From UMGS1901 sp934122115 (GTDB taxonomy: Bacteria > Bacillota > Clostridia > TANB77 > CAG-508), in contig CAKOVU010000006.1 in the NCBI GenBank assembly GCA_934122115.1, positions 5,369 to 69,368 on the forward strand: a stretch of 64,000 nucleotides of DNA, given 5' to 3'. Below the pieces are notes generated by a model. That model was not told the DNA's origin, made no database searches, and saw nothing but the letters and a program-made list of their open reading frames with translations. Shown here piece after piece: positions 1 through 10,690 of this stretch (position 1 is its first letter; each line of letters opens with the position of its first letter). The position numbers and the translations under genes are program-made.

Positions 1-1
1 A

Positions 2-2131
2 AAAGATGCATTAGGAAAATTTGAAGAAGAAAATTCATATATGGTAATTTGGACTACAACTCCATGGACTCTACCTGGAAATATGGGCATAACTGTAGGA
101 CCAGAATTTGAATATAGCTTAGTAAAAGCAGAAAAAGATGGAAAAGTAGAAAATTACATTATAGCGAGTGAATTAGTAGAAAGAGTAATGAAACTTGCAG
201 AAATAGAAAAATTTGAAACTGTTAAAACACTAAAAGGAACAGAGCTAGAGGGAATGCTTTGCAAGCACCCATTCTTAGATAGAGATTCTAGAGTTGTTTT
301 AGGTAGTGAAGATACAGTAGATGTAGATTTAGCTGAAGGTACAGGTCTTGTACATACAGCACCTGGCTATGGTAAAGAAGACTATTTATGTGGATTAAAG
401 AACAAATTAGATATAGTTGTAACTGTAGATAGCAAAGGTCACCAAACAGAAGGAGCAGGTCCTTTTGCAGGAATGTTCTATGCAAAATCTAATAAGGAAA
501 TAATAAAATACTTAGAAGAAAATGGATTATTATTACAAAAACAAGAATTAGTTCACTCTTATCCTCATTGCTGGAGATGTAAAAAGCCTATAATCTATAG
601 AGCTACAGACCAATGGTTTGCTTCTGTTGATGGATTTAGAAAAGAAGCATTAGAAGCAATAAAGAATGTTGATTGGATTCCTTCATGGGGTGAAGAACGT
701 ATAACAAACATGATAAAAGATAGAAATGATTGGTGTATTTCTAGACAACGTACATGGGGAGTGCCACTTCCAATATTCTATTGTGAAGATTGTGGACATG
801 AATATGTTACAGATGAAAGCATTAAGAAAATACAAGATATAGTTAGAAAAGAAGGAACTAATGCTTGGTTTGAAAAAGATGCAAGCGAATTAATGCCAGA
901 AGGTGCAACTTGCCCTGAATGTGGATGCAAGAAATTTAGAAAAGAAAAAGATATAATGGATGTATGGTTTGATTCTGGTTCTACTCACCAAAGTGTATTA
1001 GTAGAAAGAGGCCTAAACTATCCAGCAGACTTATACTTAGAGGGAAGCGACCAATATAGAGGATGGTTCCAATCATCATTATTAACATCAATTGCGATGA
1101 ATGGAATAGCACCATATAAGCAAGTATTAACACACGGATTCGTAACAGATGCACAAGGCAGAAAAATGTCGAAGAGCCTAGGAAATGGAATAGCACCACA
1201 AGAAGTTGTAGATGAATTTGGAGCAGATATATTAAGATTATGGGTATTATCTTCTGATTTCAAATCAGATGTTAGTATGTCTAAAGATATATTAAAGCAA
1301 ACTGCAGAAGTTTACAGAAAAATAAGAAATACTGCAAGATTCATATTAGGAAATACATCAGATTTCAATCCAGATACAGATAAAGTGGAATACAAAGACT
1401 TATTAGAAATAGATAAGTGGGCTTTAACAAGATTAAATAAATTGGTTCAAGATTGTACAGCTAACTTTGATAAATATGATTTCCATTTAGTATATCATGA
1501 TGTAAACCAATTCTGTGTAACATATATGAGTAACTTCTACTTAGATATAATAAAAGATAGATTATATACATCAAAGCCTGATTCTTTGAAGAGAAGAGCA
1601 GCACAAACAACAATGTATATCATATTAGATAAGTTAATTAAAATATTAACACCAATGATTCCATTTACAGCAGAAGAAATTTGGAAATACATGAAGCATA
1701 GCGAAAAAGAGCAAGTTAATAGCTGTATGCTTGTAAATTGGCCAACTGTTGAACCAGAATACAATAACGAAGAGTTAAGCAAAAAATGGGAAAAGATAAT
1801 GAGCTTAAAATCTGATGTTGCTAAAGAGTTGGAATTAGCAAGAGCAGATAAAATAATAGGACATTCTTTGAATGCTAAAGTTACTTTATATGTTGATGAA
1901 AAAGACTATGAAGAAATGAAGAAAGACCAAGATTTATTATTATCAGTATTTATAGTATCTGATTTAGTAATAGAGAAGAATAATAGAAAAGATGATAATA
2001 AGATAGGAATAAAAATATCTCAAGCAGAAGGTCAAAAGTGTGAAAGATGCTGGATGTATAGCACAACTGTTGGAGAAGATAAAGAAAACCCAACAATATG
2101 CCATAGATGTAGCGAGGAATTAAAAGCCTAA
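2..2131 (+). CDS. ileS: Isoleucyl-tRNA synthetase, C-terminal part (5' end outside the window)
   Basis: Charges tRNA-Ile with isoleucine in the cytoplasm. The reading frame is open from base 2, so the gene begins upstream of the window. Seen: the class I synthetase motif WTTTPWTLPGN near the left edge, the GRKMSKSLGN catalytic loop at about 1156-1185, an editing and anticodon-binding region, and a C-terminal zinc finger with CxxC pairs at about 2039-2050 and 2100-2111. The KMSKS loop, the IleS-type zinc site and the length place it in IleS rather than ValRS or LeuRS. The next gene starts 25 bp downstream on the same strand. Confidence 0.97.
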   Translation, partial: KDALGKFEEENSYMVIWTTTPWTLPGNMGITVGPEFEYSLVKAEKDGKVENYIIASELVERVMKLAEIEKFETVKTLKGTELEGMLCKHPFLDRDSRVVLGSEDTVDVDLAEGTGLVHTAPGYGKEDYLCGLKNKLDIVVTVDSKGHQTEGAGPFAGMFYAKSNKEIIKYLEENGLLLQKQELVHSYPHCWRCKKPIIYRATDQWFASVDGFRKEALEAIKNVDWIPSWGEERITNMIKDRNDWCISRQRTWGVPLPIFYCEDCGHEYVTDESIKKIQDIVRKEGTNAWFEKDASELMPEGATCPECGCKKFRKEKDIMDVWFDSGSTHQSVLVERGLNYPADLYLEGSDQYRGWFQSSLLTSIAMNGIAPYKQVLTHGFVTDAQGRKMSKSLGNGIAPQEVVDEFGADILRLWVLSSDFKSDVSMSKDILKQTAEVYRKIRNTARFILGNTSDFNPDTDKVEYKDLLEIDKWALTRLNKLVQDCTANFDKYDFHLVYHDVNQFCVTYMSNFYLDIIKDRLYTSKPDSLKRRAAQTTMYIILDKLIKILTPMIPFTAEEIWKYMKHSEKEQVNSCMLVNWPTVEPEYNNEELSKKWEKIMSLKSDVAKELELARADKIIGHSLNAKVTLYVDEKDYEEMKKDQDLLLSVFIVSDLVIEKNNRKDDNKIGIKISQAEGQKCERCWMYSTTVGEDKENPTICHRCSEELKA

Positions 2132-2156
2132 AAATAAATTCGAATGAGGAGCAAAA

Positions 2157-3521
2157 ATGAGAAAAAGAAAATCCATAGGTAGTATACTTTCCAATATAAT
2201 AATAATAGCCATGCTTATAATAGTGGTTATTGTATATAAAAAATATGATTATAATTATTATTCAAAAGGAATAGCAGAAGCTGGGAAGACATCATTTTTG
2301 AGAGATTCAAGCAATAAGTATAACGATAAAAAAAGTTATAAAATAGAAAATAAAGATTTTAATGATGCAATGTTTTATAGGGAGATTGAGGTAAAACAAT
2401 TTACTCCCTATAAAGTAAGTTGCATGGTGAAAACAGAAGATGTGGAACAATTTGAAAATGCACAATTAGCAGGTGTACAAATTGTACTAAAAAACACATC
2501 TGAGCATTCAAATGTAATTTCAGGTACAAATGATTGGACAAAATTAGAATTTTATTTTAATTCAAAAAATAATTCAACTGTACAATTGGGCTTTAGGCTA
2601 GGTGGAAACGGGCTAAAAGCAAAAGGAACAGCTTGGATTGCAGATATTACCATGGAGGAAGGTTTTCAAGCAAAGAATTCAAATACTACATGGAATTTTG
2701 CATGTTTTTTGATAGATAATGTGAATGCAAAGTTAGACAATGGATATCAGGTTCAAGAAACTTTAACAAATACAGATATAGATAATATAAAAAATACAAT
2801 GAGAAGATTTAAACAAACAGCCAATGAATTATCTCAAAATAAAATGACTGTGGAATATGACATTATAGAGATAAAAGAGCCAATTACAACATTGTCGCAT
2901 GATGATGAAAATGGTTTTTATATTAGTGAAAACGATGTGTATAATCTTATACAAAAATATGTAAAGAAAAGCGAATATGACCATATATATGTATGCACAA
3001 AGCTACCAAATGAGCAAGATATGTCTAATGAAGAAAAAGTAAATTGGATAGGATTGGGCAATATGCAGTATTGTGGTAAAGGCTTTTCGGATATTAGAAT
3101 TTTGCAAGAAGATAGCAGCTTTTATAGATTCTCCAATAAAAATACTTTTCCAGAAGAGGTTTTTATACATGAGTTTTTACACACATTAGAAAGAAATGCG
3201 GGAGAGTATGGCTATACAGTTCCAGCATTACATGATAATGCAAAGTATGGCTATCAAGAAAATGCGATAGATGGATTAAGAATTTGGTATAAAGATTATA
3301 TGAATGGTGAAATTAAGTTTAATGGAGAATTTATAGGACTACCTGCAGAAATATTTGCATATAAACCAGTTCAACCAAGCAATTTTACTTATTCTAATAA
3401 GGTAGGCTATTTAGACGAACCACATGGAATAATAGAGATTATAAAAAACCTAGTAGATAGAGTAAAGCTAATATTTAAGAAAACAGAAGAAGAGAAAACT
3501 ATAGAAATAATTTCGCAATAA
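2157..3521 (+). CDS. Membrane-anchored extracellular protein with HExxH metalloprotease-like motif
   Basis: Function unknown. The 454-residue protein has a basic N-terminus and one hydrophobic segment at about residues 9-27, so it is probably anchored with most of the chain outside. Residues about 75-165 alternate polar and beta-prone stretches resembling a carbohydrate-binding-like sandwich (inference). At about residue 338 the motif HEFLHTLE gives HExxH, the zinc-binding and catalytic signature of many metallopeptidases; a third ligand cannot be assigned. The SD GAGGAG lies just before the ATG. It sits between ileS and queA and is probably co-transcribed with them. Confidence 0.75.
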   Translation: MRKRKSIGSILSNIIIIAMLIIVVIVYKKYDYNYYSKGIAEAGKTSFLRDSSNKYNDKKSYKIENKDFNDAMFYREIEVKQFTPYKVSCMVKTEDVEQFENAQLAGVQIVLKNTSEHSNVISGTNDWTKLEFYFNSKNNSTVQLGFRLGGNGLKAKGTAWIADITMEEGFQAKNSNTTWNFACFLIDNVNAKLDNGYQVQETLTNTDIDNIKNTMRRFKQTANELSQNKMTVEYDIIEIKEPITTLSHDDENGFYISENDVYNLIQKYVKKSEYDHIYVCTKLPNEQDMSNEEKVNWIGLGNMQYCGKGFSDIRILQEDSSFYRFSNKNTFPEEVFIHEFLHTLERNAGEYGYTVPALHDNAKYGYQENAIDGLRIWYKDYMNGEIKFNGEFIGLPAEIFAYKPVQPSNFTYSNKVGYLDEPHGIIEIIKNLVDRVKLIFKKTEEEKTIEIISQ

Positions 3522-3531
3522 GGTGGAAAAA

Positions 3532-4554
3532 ATGAAAGTAACAGATTTTGATTATAATTTACCAGAAGAATTAATAGCTCAAGTGCCAATAAAAAATAGA
3601 GATGAATCTAGGTTAATGGTATTAGATAAAGAAACTGGTAGCATAGAACATAAACAATTTAGAGATATAATTGAGTACTTAAATCCAGGTGATTGCTTAG
3701 TTAGAAATAATACAAAAGTAATACCTGCCAGATTATATGGAAAGAAAGAAACTGGAGCGAATGTAGAATTTGTGCTTCTTAAAAATTTTGAAGGCGATAT
3801 TTGGGAGGCAATGGTAAGACCTGGAAATAAATTGCATGAGGGTGCTAAAGTAATATTTGGAGATGGATTACTAAGAGCTGAAATACTATCAACATTGGAA
3901 GATGGAACTAGAAAAGTTAAATTTTATTATGATGGAATATTTAATGAAATATTAGATAAGATTGGGCTAATGCCATTGCCACCATATATACATGAATCTC
4001 TTTCAGATAATGATAGATATCAAACAGTATATGCAAAATATGAAGGTTCTGCAGCAGCACCTACAGCTGGATTACATTTTACACCAGAACTTTTAAAAAG
4101 AATTGAAGAAAAAGGTATAAAGATTGCTAATGTTACATTACATGTTGGTATTGGAACATTTAGACCAGTAAAAGAAGAAAATGTAGAAGAACATCACATG
4201 CACACAGAGCATTATTACATAAAGGAAGAAGATGCAGAAAAAATAAATTCAGCAAAATCTTCTGGCCATAAAGTAATTGCCGTTGGAACAACATCATGCA
4301 GAACATTAGAAACTATTGCAGATGAAAAAGGTTTTGTAAAAGCTTGTGAGGGAGATACTGGAATATATATTTATCCAGGATACAAATTTAAATGTTTAGA
4401 TGGATTAATAACAAATTTCCATTTACCACAATCTACATTATTAATGCTAGTATCAGCATTAGCAGGAAGAGAGCATATTTTGAACGCATATAATGAAGCA
4501 GTAAAAGAAAAGTATAGATTCTTCTCTTTTGGAGATGCAATGTTTATAAAATAA
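3532..4554 (+). CDS. queA: S-adenosylmethionine:tRNA ribosyltransferase-isomerase
   Basis: Makes epoxyqueuosine in tRNA by transferring the ribosyl part of SAM to preQ1 at wobble position 34. The N-terminus MKVTDFDYNLPEELIAQ and the internal stretches EGSAAAPTAGLHFTPELL and TNFHLPQSTLLMLVSALAG are family hallmarks, and about 340 residues is the usual length. A GTG nine bases upstream is in frame, but it lies inside the SD AAGGTGG; the ATG at 3532 matches the family start and has a 6-nt spacing. tgt follows 21 bp downstream, the usual queA-tgt pairing. Confidence 0.96.
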   Translation: MKVTDFDYNLPEELIAQVPIKNRDESRLMVLDKETGSIEHKQFRDIIEYLNPGDCLVRNNTKVIPARLYGKKETGANVEFVLLKNFEGDIWEAMVRPGNKLHEGAKVIFGDGLLRAEILSTLEDGTRKVKFYYDGIFNEILDKIGLMPLPPYIHESLSDNDRYQTVYAKYEGSAAAPTAGLHFTPELLKRIEEKGIKIANVTLHVGIGTFRPVKEENVEEHHMHTEHYYIKEEDAEKINSAKSSGHKVIAVGTTSCRTLETIADEKGFVKACEGDTGIYIYPGYKFKCLDGLITNFHLPQSTLLMLVSALAGREHILNAYNEAVKEKYRFFSFGDAMFIK

Positions 4555-4575
4555 TAGAAAGAAAGGAAAAATAAA

Positions 4576-5703
<1,128 letters not shown>

Positions 5704-5715
5704 GGGGGTTTTTAT

Positions 5716-7161
5716 ATGGATATGTTAGGAAGTAATGAACATGAATTTAATCGTGCAAAAAGTATGAAAGTAATTAAAATAATAGCTATAATAATAGCAC
5801 TATTATTCTTAGTAACTGTAGGTATAATAGGAGCTATATACTATTTGCAAAGCTCTGAATTTAAAATGTATGTTGATGGTAGCAGAGTAAGCAAAGTACC
5901 TAGTGATTTAATTGTAACTAGCGATGGAAAAACATACATATCTATAAATGATTTCGCACAATATGTGAAATATACTGTAAAAAAAGGAGCATATAAGCAA
6001 TATTCAGAAGATATAACTAGTTGCTATGTAGAATGCAATGAAGAAGTTGCTAATTATACAGCAAACTCTTCAACAATATATAAAAAAGTAAAAACAAGTG
6101 ATGATTCTGAGTATGAATATTTTACTTTAGCAGATCCAGTAAAAATGATTAATAATAAGCTATATTCAACAATAGAAGGTTTATCAATTGGATGTAACTC
6201 AAGCATTACCTATGATGAAAAAGAAAATACTTTAAAAATTTATACTCTTTCATATTTAACACAATATTATAGCAATAGAGTGGATAATGCCGTAATTGCC
6301 TCAGAAAAAGTAGATTTTAATAATAAAAAGGCTATATTATATGGGTTAGTTGTAATTGCAGATGAAGATGGAAATTATGGAGTTGTTGATGTAAATGGAA
6401 ATTCTGTAATAGGTGAAAAATATAAAGATATTGTATTTGCTGAAGGAGCCCAAGAATTTATAGTAACAACTGCAGAAGATAAAATTGGAATTATTGGTAT
6501 AGATGGAACAACAAAGATAAGACCAGAATATGGCAAAATAAAAAAGATATATAACAACGAAGAATTATATTTAATAGTAAATAACAATAAATATGGAGTA
6601 ATAACAAAGGCAGGAAAAACTGTTATTTTCCCAGAATATGATGCAATTGGAATTGATGAGAGCAAAATGGACGATAGCAATATAGAAAATAGTTATGTAT
6701 TCTATGATAATTGCATACCTGTAAAAAAAGGTGATAAATGGGGATTAATGAGCATAACAGGGCAGAAAATAACAGATACAATATATGATTCTTTTGGATG
6801 TATAATAGGAACATCAAATAATAAGATAGGAAATAATCTTCTATTAATTCCTGAATATGAAGCAATAGTTGTTCAAAAGGATAAATACTATGGTTTAATT
6901 AATTCGTCTGGAAGAGAATTAATTCCTGCAGGTGTTACAGATATGTATTCAGTTACATCCGAAGGAAAAAATGTTTATTATTTAACATATTTGGGTGAAA
7001 CTATGAATGTAATAGATTATTTGCAAAATGAATTAAAAATACCACCAGTAAACAGAAATACTGATACTACAACAAATACAATTACAAATACTATATCTAC
7101 AAATGTGGAAAATACAGCAAATACTATTGAAGCAGTACCTACAAATAATCAGGTACAATAA
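5716..7161 (+). CDS. Membrane-anchored WG-repeat protein
   Basis: 481 residues. A transmembrane segment at about residues 20-43 is followed by a stretch like the copper-amine-oxidase N-terminal fold (MYVDGSRV...SDGKTYISINDFAQY), then at least five WG-type beta repeats between about residues 205 and 400, for example YGVVDVNGNSVI, IGIIGIDGTTKI, YGVITKAGKTVI and WGLMSITGQKI. The C-terminal 40 residues are rich in Thr and Asn. WG repeats are thought to form binding surfaces; no enzyme motif is seen. The SD AGGGGG lies 8 nt before the ATG. Its position between tgt and yajC suggests envelope function (inference). Confidence 0.85.
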   Translation: MDMLGSNEHEFNRAKSMKVIKIIAIIIALLFLVTVGIIGAIYYLQSSEFKMYVDGSRVSKVPSDLIVTSDGKTYISINDFAQYVKYTVKKGAYKQYSEDITSCYVECNEEVANYTANSSTIYKKVKTSDDSEYEYFTLADPVKMINNKLYSTIEGLSIGCNSSITYDEKENTLKIYTLSYLTQYYSNRVDNAVIASEKVDFNNKKAILYGLVVIADEDGNYGVVDVNGNSVIGEKYKDIVFAEGAQEFIVTTAEDKIGIIGIDGTTKIRPEYGKIKKIYNNEELYLIVNNNKYGVITKAGKTVIFPEYDAIGIDESKMDDSNIENSYVFYDNCIPVKKGDKWGLMSITGQKITDTIYDSFGCIIGTSNNKIGNNLLLIPEYEAIVVQKDKYYGLINSSGRELIPAGVTDMYSVTSEGKNVYYLTYLGETMNVIDYLQNELKIPPVNRNTDTTTNTITNTISTNVENTANTIEAVPTNNQVQ

Positions 7162-7172
7162 AGGAGAATCTT

Positions 7173-7436
7173 ATGGAGTACTATATAAAATTAGGAATAA
7201 CACTGATTATTATTTTATTAATATTTTGGATGGCAGATAGCCAAAGGAAGAACCAAAATAAAAAAATAAAACAGATGCAAGACGATATAAAAGTAGATGA
7301 CAAGATAATTACTTATTCAGGAATAAGTGGCAAAGTAGTAAGAATAGAAGATGAACGAGTAATAATACAATTAAATCCTAGTAATGTAGAAGTTGCAATT
7401 GAAAAATGGGCAATAGCAGGAATAGATGAAAAATAA
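7173..7436 (+). CDS. yajC: Preprotein translocase subunit YajC
   Basis: 87-residue accessory subunit that binds SecDF in the Sec holo-translocon. It has one N-terminal transmembrane helix (about residues 5-20), a basic linker (RKNQNKKIKQMQDDIK) and the conserved soluble segment VDDKIITYSGISGKVVRIEDERVIIQL. Length and layout are typical. It starts 11 bp after the WG-repeat gene with SD AAAGGAGA and ends before a strong terminator. Clustering with tgt upstream and secD/secF downstream is the classic arrangement. Confidence 0.93.
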   Translation: MEYYIKLGITLIIILLIFWMADSQRKNQNKKIKQMQDDIKVDDKIITYSGISGKVVRIEDERVIIQLNPSNVEVAIEKWAIAGIDEK

Positions 7437-7450
7437 AACATAAATTAAAA

Positions 7451-7490
7451 CCTCTGATAATATATTTTAGTATATTATTAGAGGTTTTTT
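7451..7490 (+). terminator. Rho-independent terminator after yajC
   Basis: A 14-bp stem (7451-7464 with 7471-7484, one G-U pair) with a 6-nt loop is followed by six T residues. It closes the ileS/queA-tgt-yajC transcription unit. The SD of the next gene begins immediately afterwards, so read-through could still feed 7502-7909. Confidence 0.9.
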
Positions 7491-7501
7491 AGGAGGTATA
7501 A

Positions 7502-7909
7502 ATGAATTTGAAAAAACAAAGTGCTACAAAAGATAAAATAAAAGAAGATAGCAACATAGTAACACTATTAAAGGGGAGCATAATAGCAGTAATAATTACT
7601 ATGATAGGGCTTTTTATATTATCACTTGTTCTAACATATACATCTGTAAGTGAAAAGGTTAGTACGCCTGTAATAATGGCGATAATGGGAATAAGCATAT
7701 TAATTGGAAGCATAATAAGTTCTAGAAAAGTAAGCAAAAACGGAATGATTAATGGAGGATTAGTTGGTATTATTTATATACTATCAATCTTTTTATTATC
7801 AAGCATATGTGGAAATGGATTTGGAATGAATATGTATACCATTATAACAATGGTAATTGCTACTATGGCAGGGATAATAGGTGGAGTAATTGGAATTAAT
7901 ATTAAATAA
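7502..7909 (+). CDS. TIGR04086-type (YrzE-like) four-helix membrane protein
   Basis: 135 residues. After a charged N-terminal tail come four hydrophobic helices at about residues 22-46, 57-71, 80-98 and 105-130, with small-residue motifs such as GGLVGIIYIL and GIIGGVIGINIK. Firmicutes commonly carry a protein of this design directly after yajC; its function is unknown. SD AGGAGG lies 5 nt before the ATG and abuts the yajC terminator. Confidence 0.78.
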   Translation: MNLKKQSATKDKIKEDSNIVTLLKGSIIAVIITMIGLFILSLVLTYTSVSEKVSTPVIMAIMGISILIGSIISSRKVSKNGMINGGLVGIIYILSIFLLSSICGNGFGMNMYTIITMVIATMAGIIGGVIGINIK

Positions 7910-7927
7910 TTTTTTATAGTAAAATGG

Positions 7928-7956
7928 TTGATATTTTTTTATTTTTGGGGTAAAAT
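7928..7956 (+). promoter_or_regulatory. Predicted sigma-A promoter for the HD-secD-secF genes
   Basis: TTGATA at 7928-7933 and TAAAAT at 7951-7956 are separated by 17 bp, ahead of the HD-domain gene at 7978. The spacing is ideal and both hexamers differ from consensus by one base. Confidence 0.5.
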
Positions 7957-7977
7957 CTAACAGTATGGAGGAAAAGT

Positions 7978-8637
7978 ATGGTTACATTTGAAGATGTTAA
8001 AAATAGTGAGGAAATAAATTCTTTAATATTAAACTCACAAAAACAATTAAACGCTTTGGGGTATACAGAGCATTCTCTAAGGCACATTACAATTGTATCA
8101 AATAGAGCAGCTGAAGTTTTATCAAAATTAAACTACGATCCACACACAATAGAATTAGCAAGAATTGCAGGATATATGCACGATATAGGAAATGCAGTAA
8201 ACAGAACAGATCACGCGCATTCAGGGGCTATTCTTTCTTATGAAATATTAAAAAGCATGGGAATGAATATAGAAGATAGAACTCAAATAATGATGGCTAT
8301 TGGAAACCATGATGAGGCAACTGGAACAGCAGTAAGTGATATATCTGCAGCATTAATCTTAGCTGATAAATCAGATGTTCACAGAGATAGGGTTGTTAAC
8401 CAAAATCCACCTACATTTGATAAACATGATAAAGTAAATTATGCTGTTACGAAAGCAGAATTTGAGTTAAATCCAGAAGAAAGAAAAGTAATATTAAGCT
8501 TAACTATTGATAGGGAAATATGCCCAGTGCTAGATTATTTTGAAATATTTATGGATAGAACAATGATGAGCAAGTATGCAGCTAAATATTTAAATTTATG
8601 GTATGAATTAATAATAAATGGAACAAGATTGTTGTAA
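7978..8637 (+). CDS. HD-domain phosphohydrolase
   Basis: 219 residues. The metal-binding HD signature is complete: HSLRH at about residue 35, AGYMHDIGN at about residue 67, HAHSG at about residue 83 and GNHDE at about residue 111. HD-domain proteins hydrolyse phosphoester bonds in nucleotides or cyclic dinucleotides; the substrate cannot be read from sequence. SD TGGAGG precedes the ATG. The gene starts a unit with secD and secF, 17 bp upstream of secD. Confidence 0.85.
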   Translation: MVTFEDVKNSEEINSLILNSQKQLNALGYTEHSLRHITIVSNRAAEVLSKLNYDPHTIELARIAGYMHDIGNAVNRTDHAHSGAILSYEILKSMGMNIEDRTQIMMAIGNHDEATGTAVSDISAALILADKSDVHRDRVVNQNPPTFDKHDKVNYAVTKAEFELNPEERKVILSLTIDREICPVLDYFEIFMDRTMMSKYAAKYLNLWYELIINGTRLL

Positions 8638-8654
8638 TTTTAGGAGGAATTAAA

Positions 8655-9944
8655 GTGAAAAAGCAAGAAAAAGCAAAAGTAAGAAAAACAAAACCACTTA
8701 TAATATTAGCATATGTAATTGTAATATTATTAATATCTTTGGTATCTTTTGGTGGAATATATGTAAAAGATAAAAACAAGATGACCAATGTATTAAGAGA
8801 TTATATTTTGGGTACTGATTTAGGAGCTTCAAGAAATATTGTAATTAAAGTGGACGAAGAAAATAAGGAACTACTTACTGAAGAAAATTATGCAAAAGCA
8901 AGAGATATTGTAGTAAGCAGGCTTAAATATATGAAGTTAGACTATTATGAAATGAAATTTGATGAGTCTACGGGAACAATATATATGGATGTACCAGAAA
9001 ACAGCAGAGCAGATTATGCAGCACAGTATAGTGTAACAAAAGGTGAGTTTAAAATAGAGGATAATGATACAGGAGAGTTATTATTATCTAAGGCTGATGT
9101 AAAAGAAGCGAAAGTACAATATCAAACAACTGAAAGCGGCACTACAGTAGTGCTTAATATAGAATTTAATAAAGATGGTGCAGAAAAACTAAGAAATATA
9201 TCAAATACGTATGTTAAATCAACAGATAGCGAAGGAAATGATACAACTAAAAAAATAAAAATGTCATTAGATGATACAACTATAATGACAACATATTTTG
9301 CCCAAGAGATGACTGATGGGCAAATGCAGGTATCTTTGGGTACAAGCAGTGATTCGGAGCAAATTCAAAACCGTATAACTCAAGCAACAAATATTGCAGT
9401 ATTTTTAAATACAGATACAATGCCATTAACATATAAAATAGACGTAAATAAATCAGTATATTCAAGCCTTACAGATAATGTACTAAAGATAGCAATAATT
9501 GTTTCAATTGTGATTTTTGCATTATTATTAATTTATATGATTATAAAATACAAGAAAGAAGCTTTGTTAGCTGTGGCTACAAATATTGGATTTGTAGCAA
9601 TATTGCTATTAATTATTAGATATACAAATGTAGATATAACTTTAACAGGACTAATTACTATACCAATATCTGTAATAATTCAATATGTATTTTTAATGAA
9701 CATATTGAAAGTAAAAACAGAAAAAATAGATAATGATAGCAAAATAAAAAGAGTAAAAGAAACAATAAGAAGTGGAATAGAAAAATTGATACCAGTAGCT
9801 GTAATTGCAGTAGTATTTGCTTTAACAAAATGGGAAACAGTTTATAGTGCTGGAATGCTATTGTTCTGGGAAATTGCTGTATTAATATTATATAATTTAT
9901 CAACATTGAAAATTATGTTTTTAAAAAATGAACAATCTAAATAA
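8655..9944 (+). CDS. secD: SecD-like translocase subunit, divergent
   Basis: SecD helps pull exported proteins out of the Sec channel using the proton gradient. This 429-residue protein keeps the layout: one N-terminal helix (about 15-34), an extracytoplasmic P1-like domain (about 55-260, with EENYAKARDIVVSRLKYM) and five further helices after about residue 270. The signature motifs are eroded: the LGLDLxGG motif reads LGTDLGASRN, and the helix-4 region that normally contains the proton-relay Asp (AVDAN) reads ISVIIQYVFL. It starts at GTG with SD TAGGAGGA. The family is assigned from layout, the P1 domain and the yajC-secF context. Confidence 0.82.
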   Translation: MKKQEKAKVRKTKPLIILAYVIVILLISLVSFGGIYVKDKNKMTNVLRDYILGTDLGASRNIVIKVDEENKELLTEENYAKARDIVVSRLKYMKLDYYEMKFDESTGTIYMDVPENSRADYAAQYSVTKGEFKIEDNDTGELLLSKADVKEAKVQYQTTESGTTVVLNIEFNKDGAEKLRNISNTYVKSTDSEGNDTTKKIKMSLDDTTIMTTYFAQEMTDGQMQVSLGTSSDSEQIQNRITQATNIAVFLNTDTMPLTYKIDVNKSVYSSLTDNVLKIAIIVSIVIFALLLIYMIIKYKKEALLAVATNIGFVAILLLIIRYTNVDITLTGLITIPISVIIQYVFLMNILKVKTEKIDNDSKIKRVKETIRSGIEKLIPVAVIAVVFALTKWETVYSAGMLLFWEIAVLILYNLSTLKIMFLKNEQSK

Positions 9945-9970
9945 TCATAAAGATAGAAAGGAATAATTAA

Positions 9971-10609
9971 ATGAAAAAGATAGCACAAATAATATTAATA
10001 TGTTTAGTACTTGCTGGTATTATAGTTATAGCTACATTAGGATTTAATGTAGGTGTAAGATATGGCGAAAATACACAAATAAATATAAATATTGGAAAAG
10101 AATTTGATTCAAAAGATATAAAAAACATAGCTAAAGAAGTATTTGGAAACCAAAGTGTAATTGTAGAATATGTAGAGATTTATAAAGATGTTGTCCAGAT
10201 TACTGTAAAAGATGCAACAGATGAGCAAATTGAAGAATTAAATAATAAAATTAATGAAAAGTACGAATTATCTAATGACTTGTCGAATCCTGATGATGTA
10301 TTGGTGGCAAGAAATGCCAATACAAGATTGCGTGATTTGGTAATGCCTTACATATTACCAATTTCAATTTCAGCTGCTATCATAGTAATATATGAAGTAA
10401 TAAGATTTAGAAAACTTGGAGTATGGAAAGTTTTGTATGGGGCTGTGTTAGCGATAATTGCTCCACAAGCAGTTTTATTTAGTATATATGCTATTGCAAG
10501 AATCCCAGTAAATAGATTAACAGCTGCAATCTCTATTGCATTATATATGTTATCAGTTTTTAAAGGAATAGAAATTTTTCTAGAGCAGAAACAAGAAAAA
10601 AATGCATAA
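9971..10609 (+). CDS. secF: SecF-like translocase subunit, shortened
   Basis: 212 residues against roughly 290-310 for usual SecF. One N-terminal helix (about 5-24), a short P4-like extracytoplasmic domain (about 30-110) and about four C-terminal helices are seen. The conserved FTGG-type motif is not recognisable (VGVRYGENTQI), and the usual C-terminal NDTIVxFDRIRE motif is replaced by YMLSVFKGIEIFLEQ. Identification rests on its place 26 bp after secD and its topology. It may be a functional but simplified SecF, or a relic partner of the divergent SecD. Confidence 0.7.
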   Translation: MKKIAQIILICLVLAGIIVIATLGFNVGVRYGENTQININIGKEFDSKDIKNIAKEVFGNQSVIVEYVEIYKDVVQITVKDATDEQIEELNNKINEKYELSNDLSNPDDVLVARNANTRLRDLVMPYILPISISAAIIVIYEVIRFRKLGVWKVLYGAVLAIIAPQAVLFSIYAIARIPVNRLTAAISIALYMLSVFKGIEIFLEQKQEKNA

Positions 10610-10631
10610 ATTTAAAAAATAATGTCAAAAA

Positions 10632-10674
10632 ATAATTGCTATTAATATAATATATTAGTAGCAGTTATTTTTTT
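10632..10674 (+). terminator. Rho-independent terminator after secF
   Basis: An A/T-rich stem with two G-U pairs (10632-10649 with 10651-10668, the innermost bases forming the loop) runs into six T residues. The T-run overlaps the upstream region of the rhodanese gene, so the rhodanese SD follows directly. Confidence 0.8.
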
Positions 10675-10690
10675 GAGAGGAATGAGAAAT

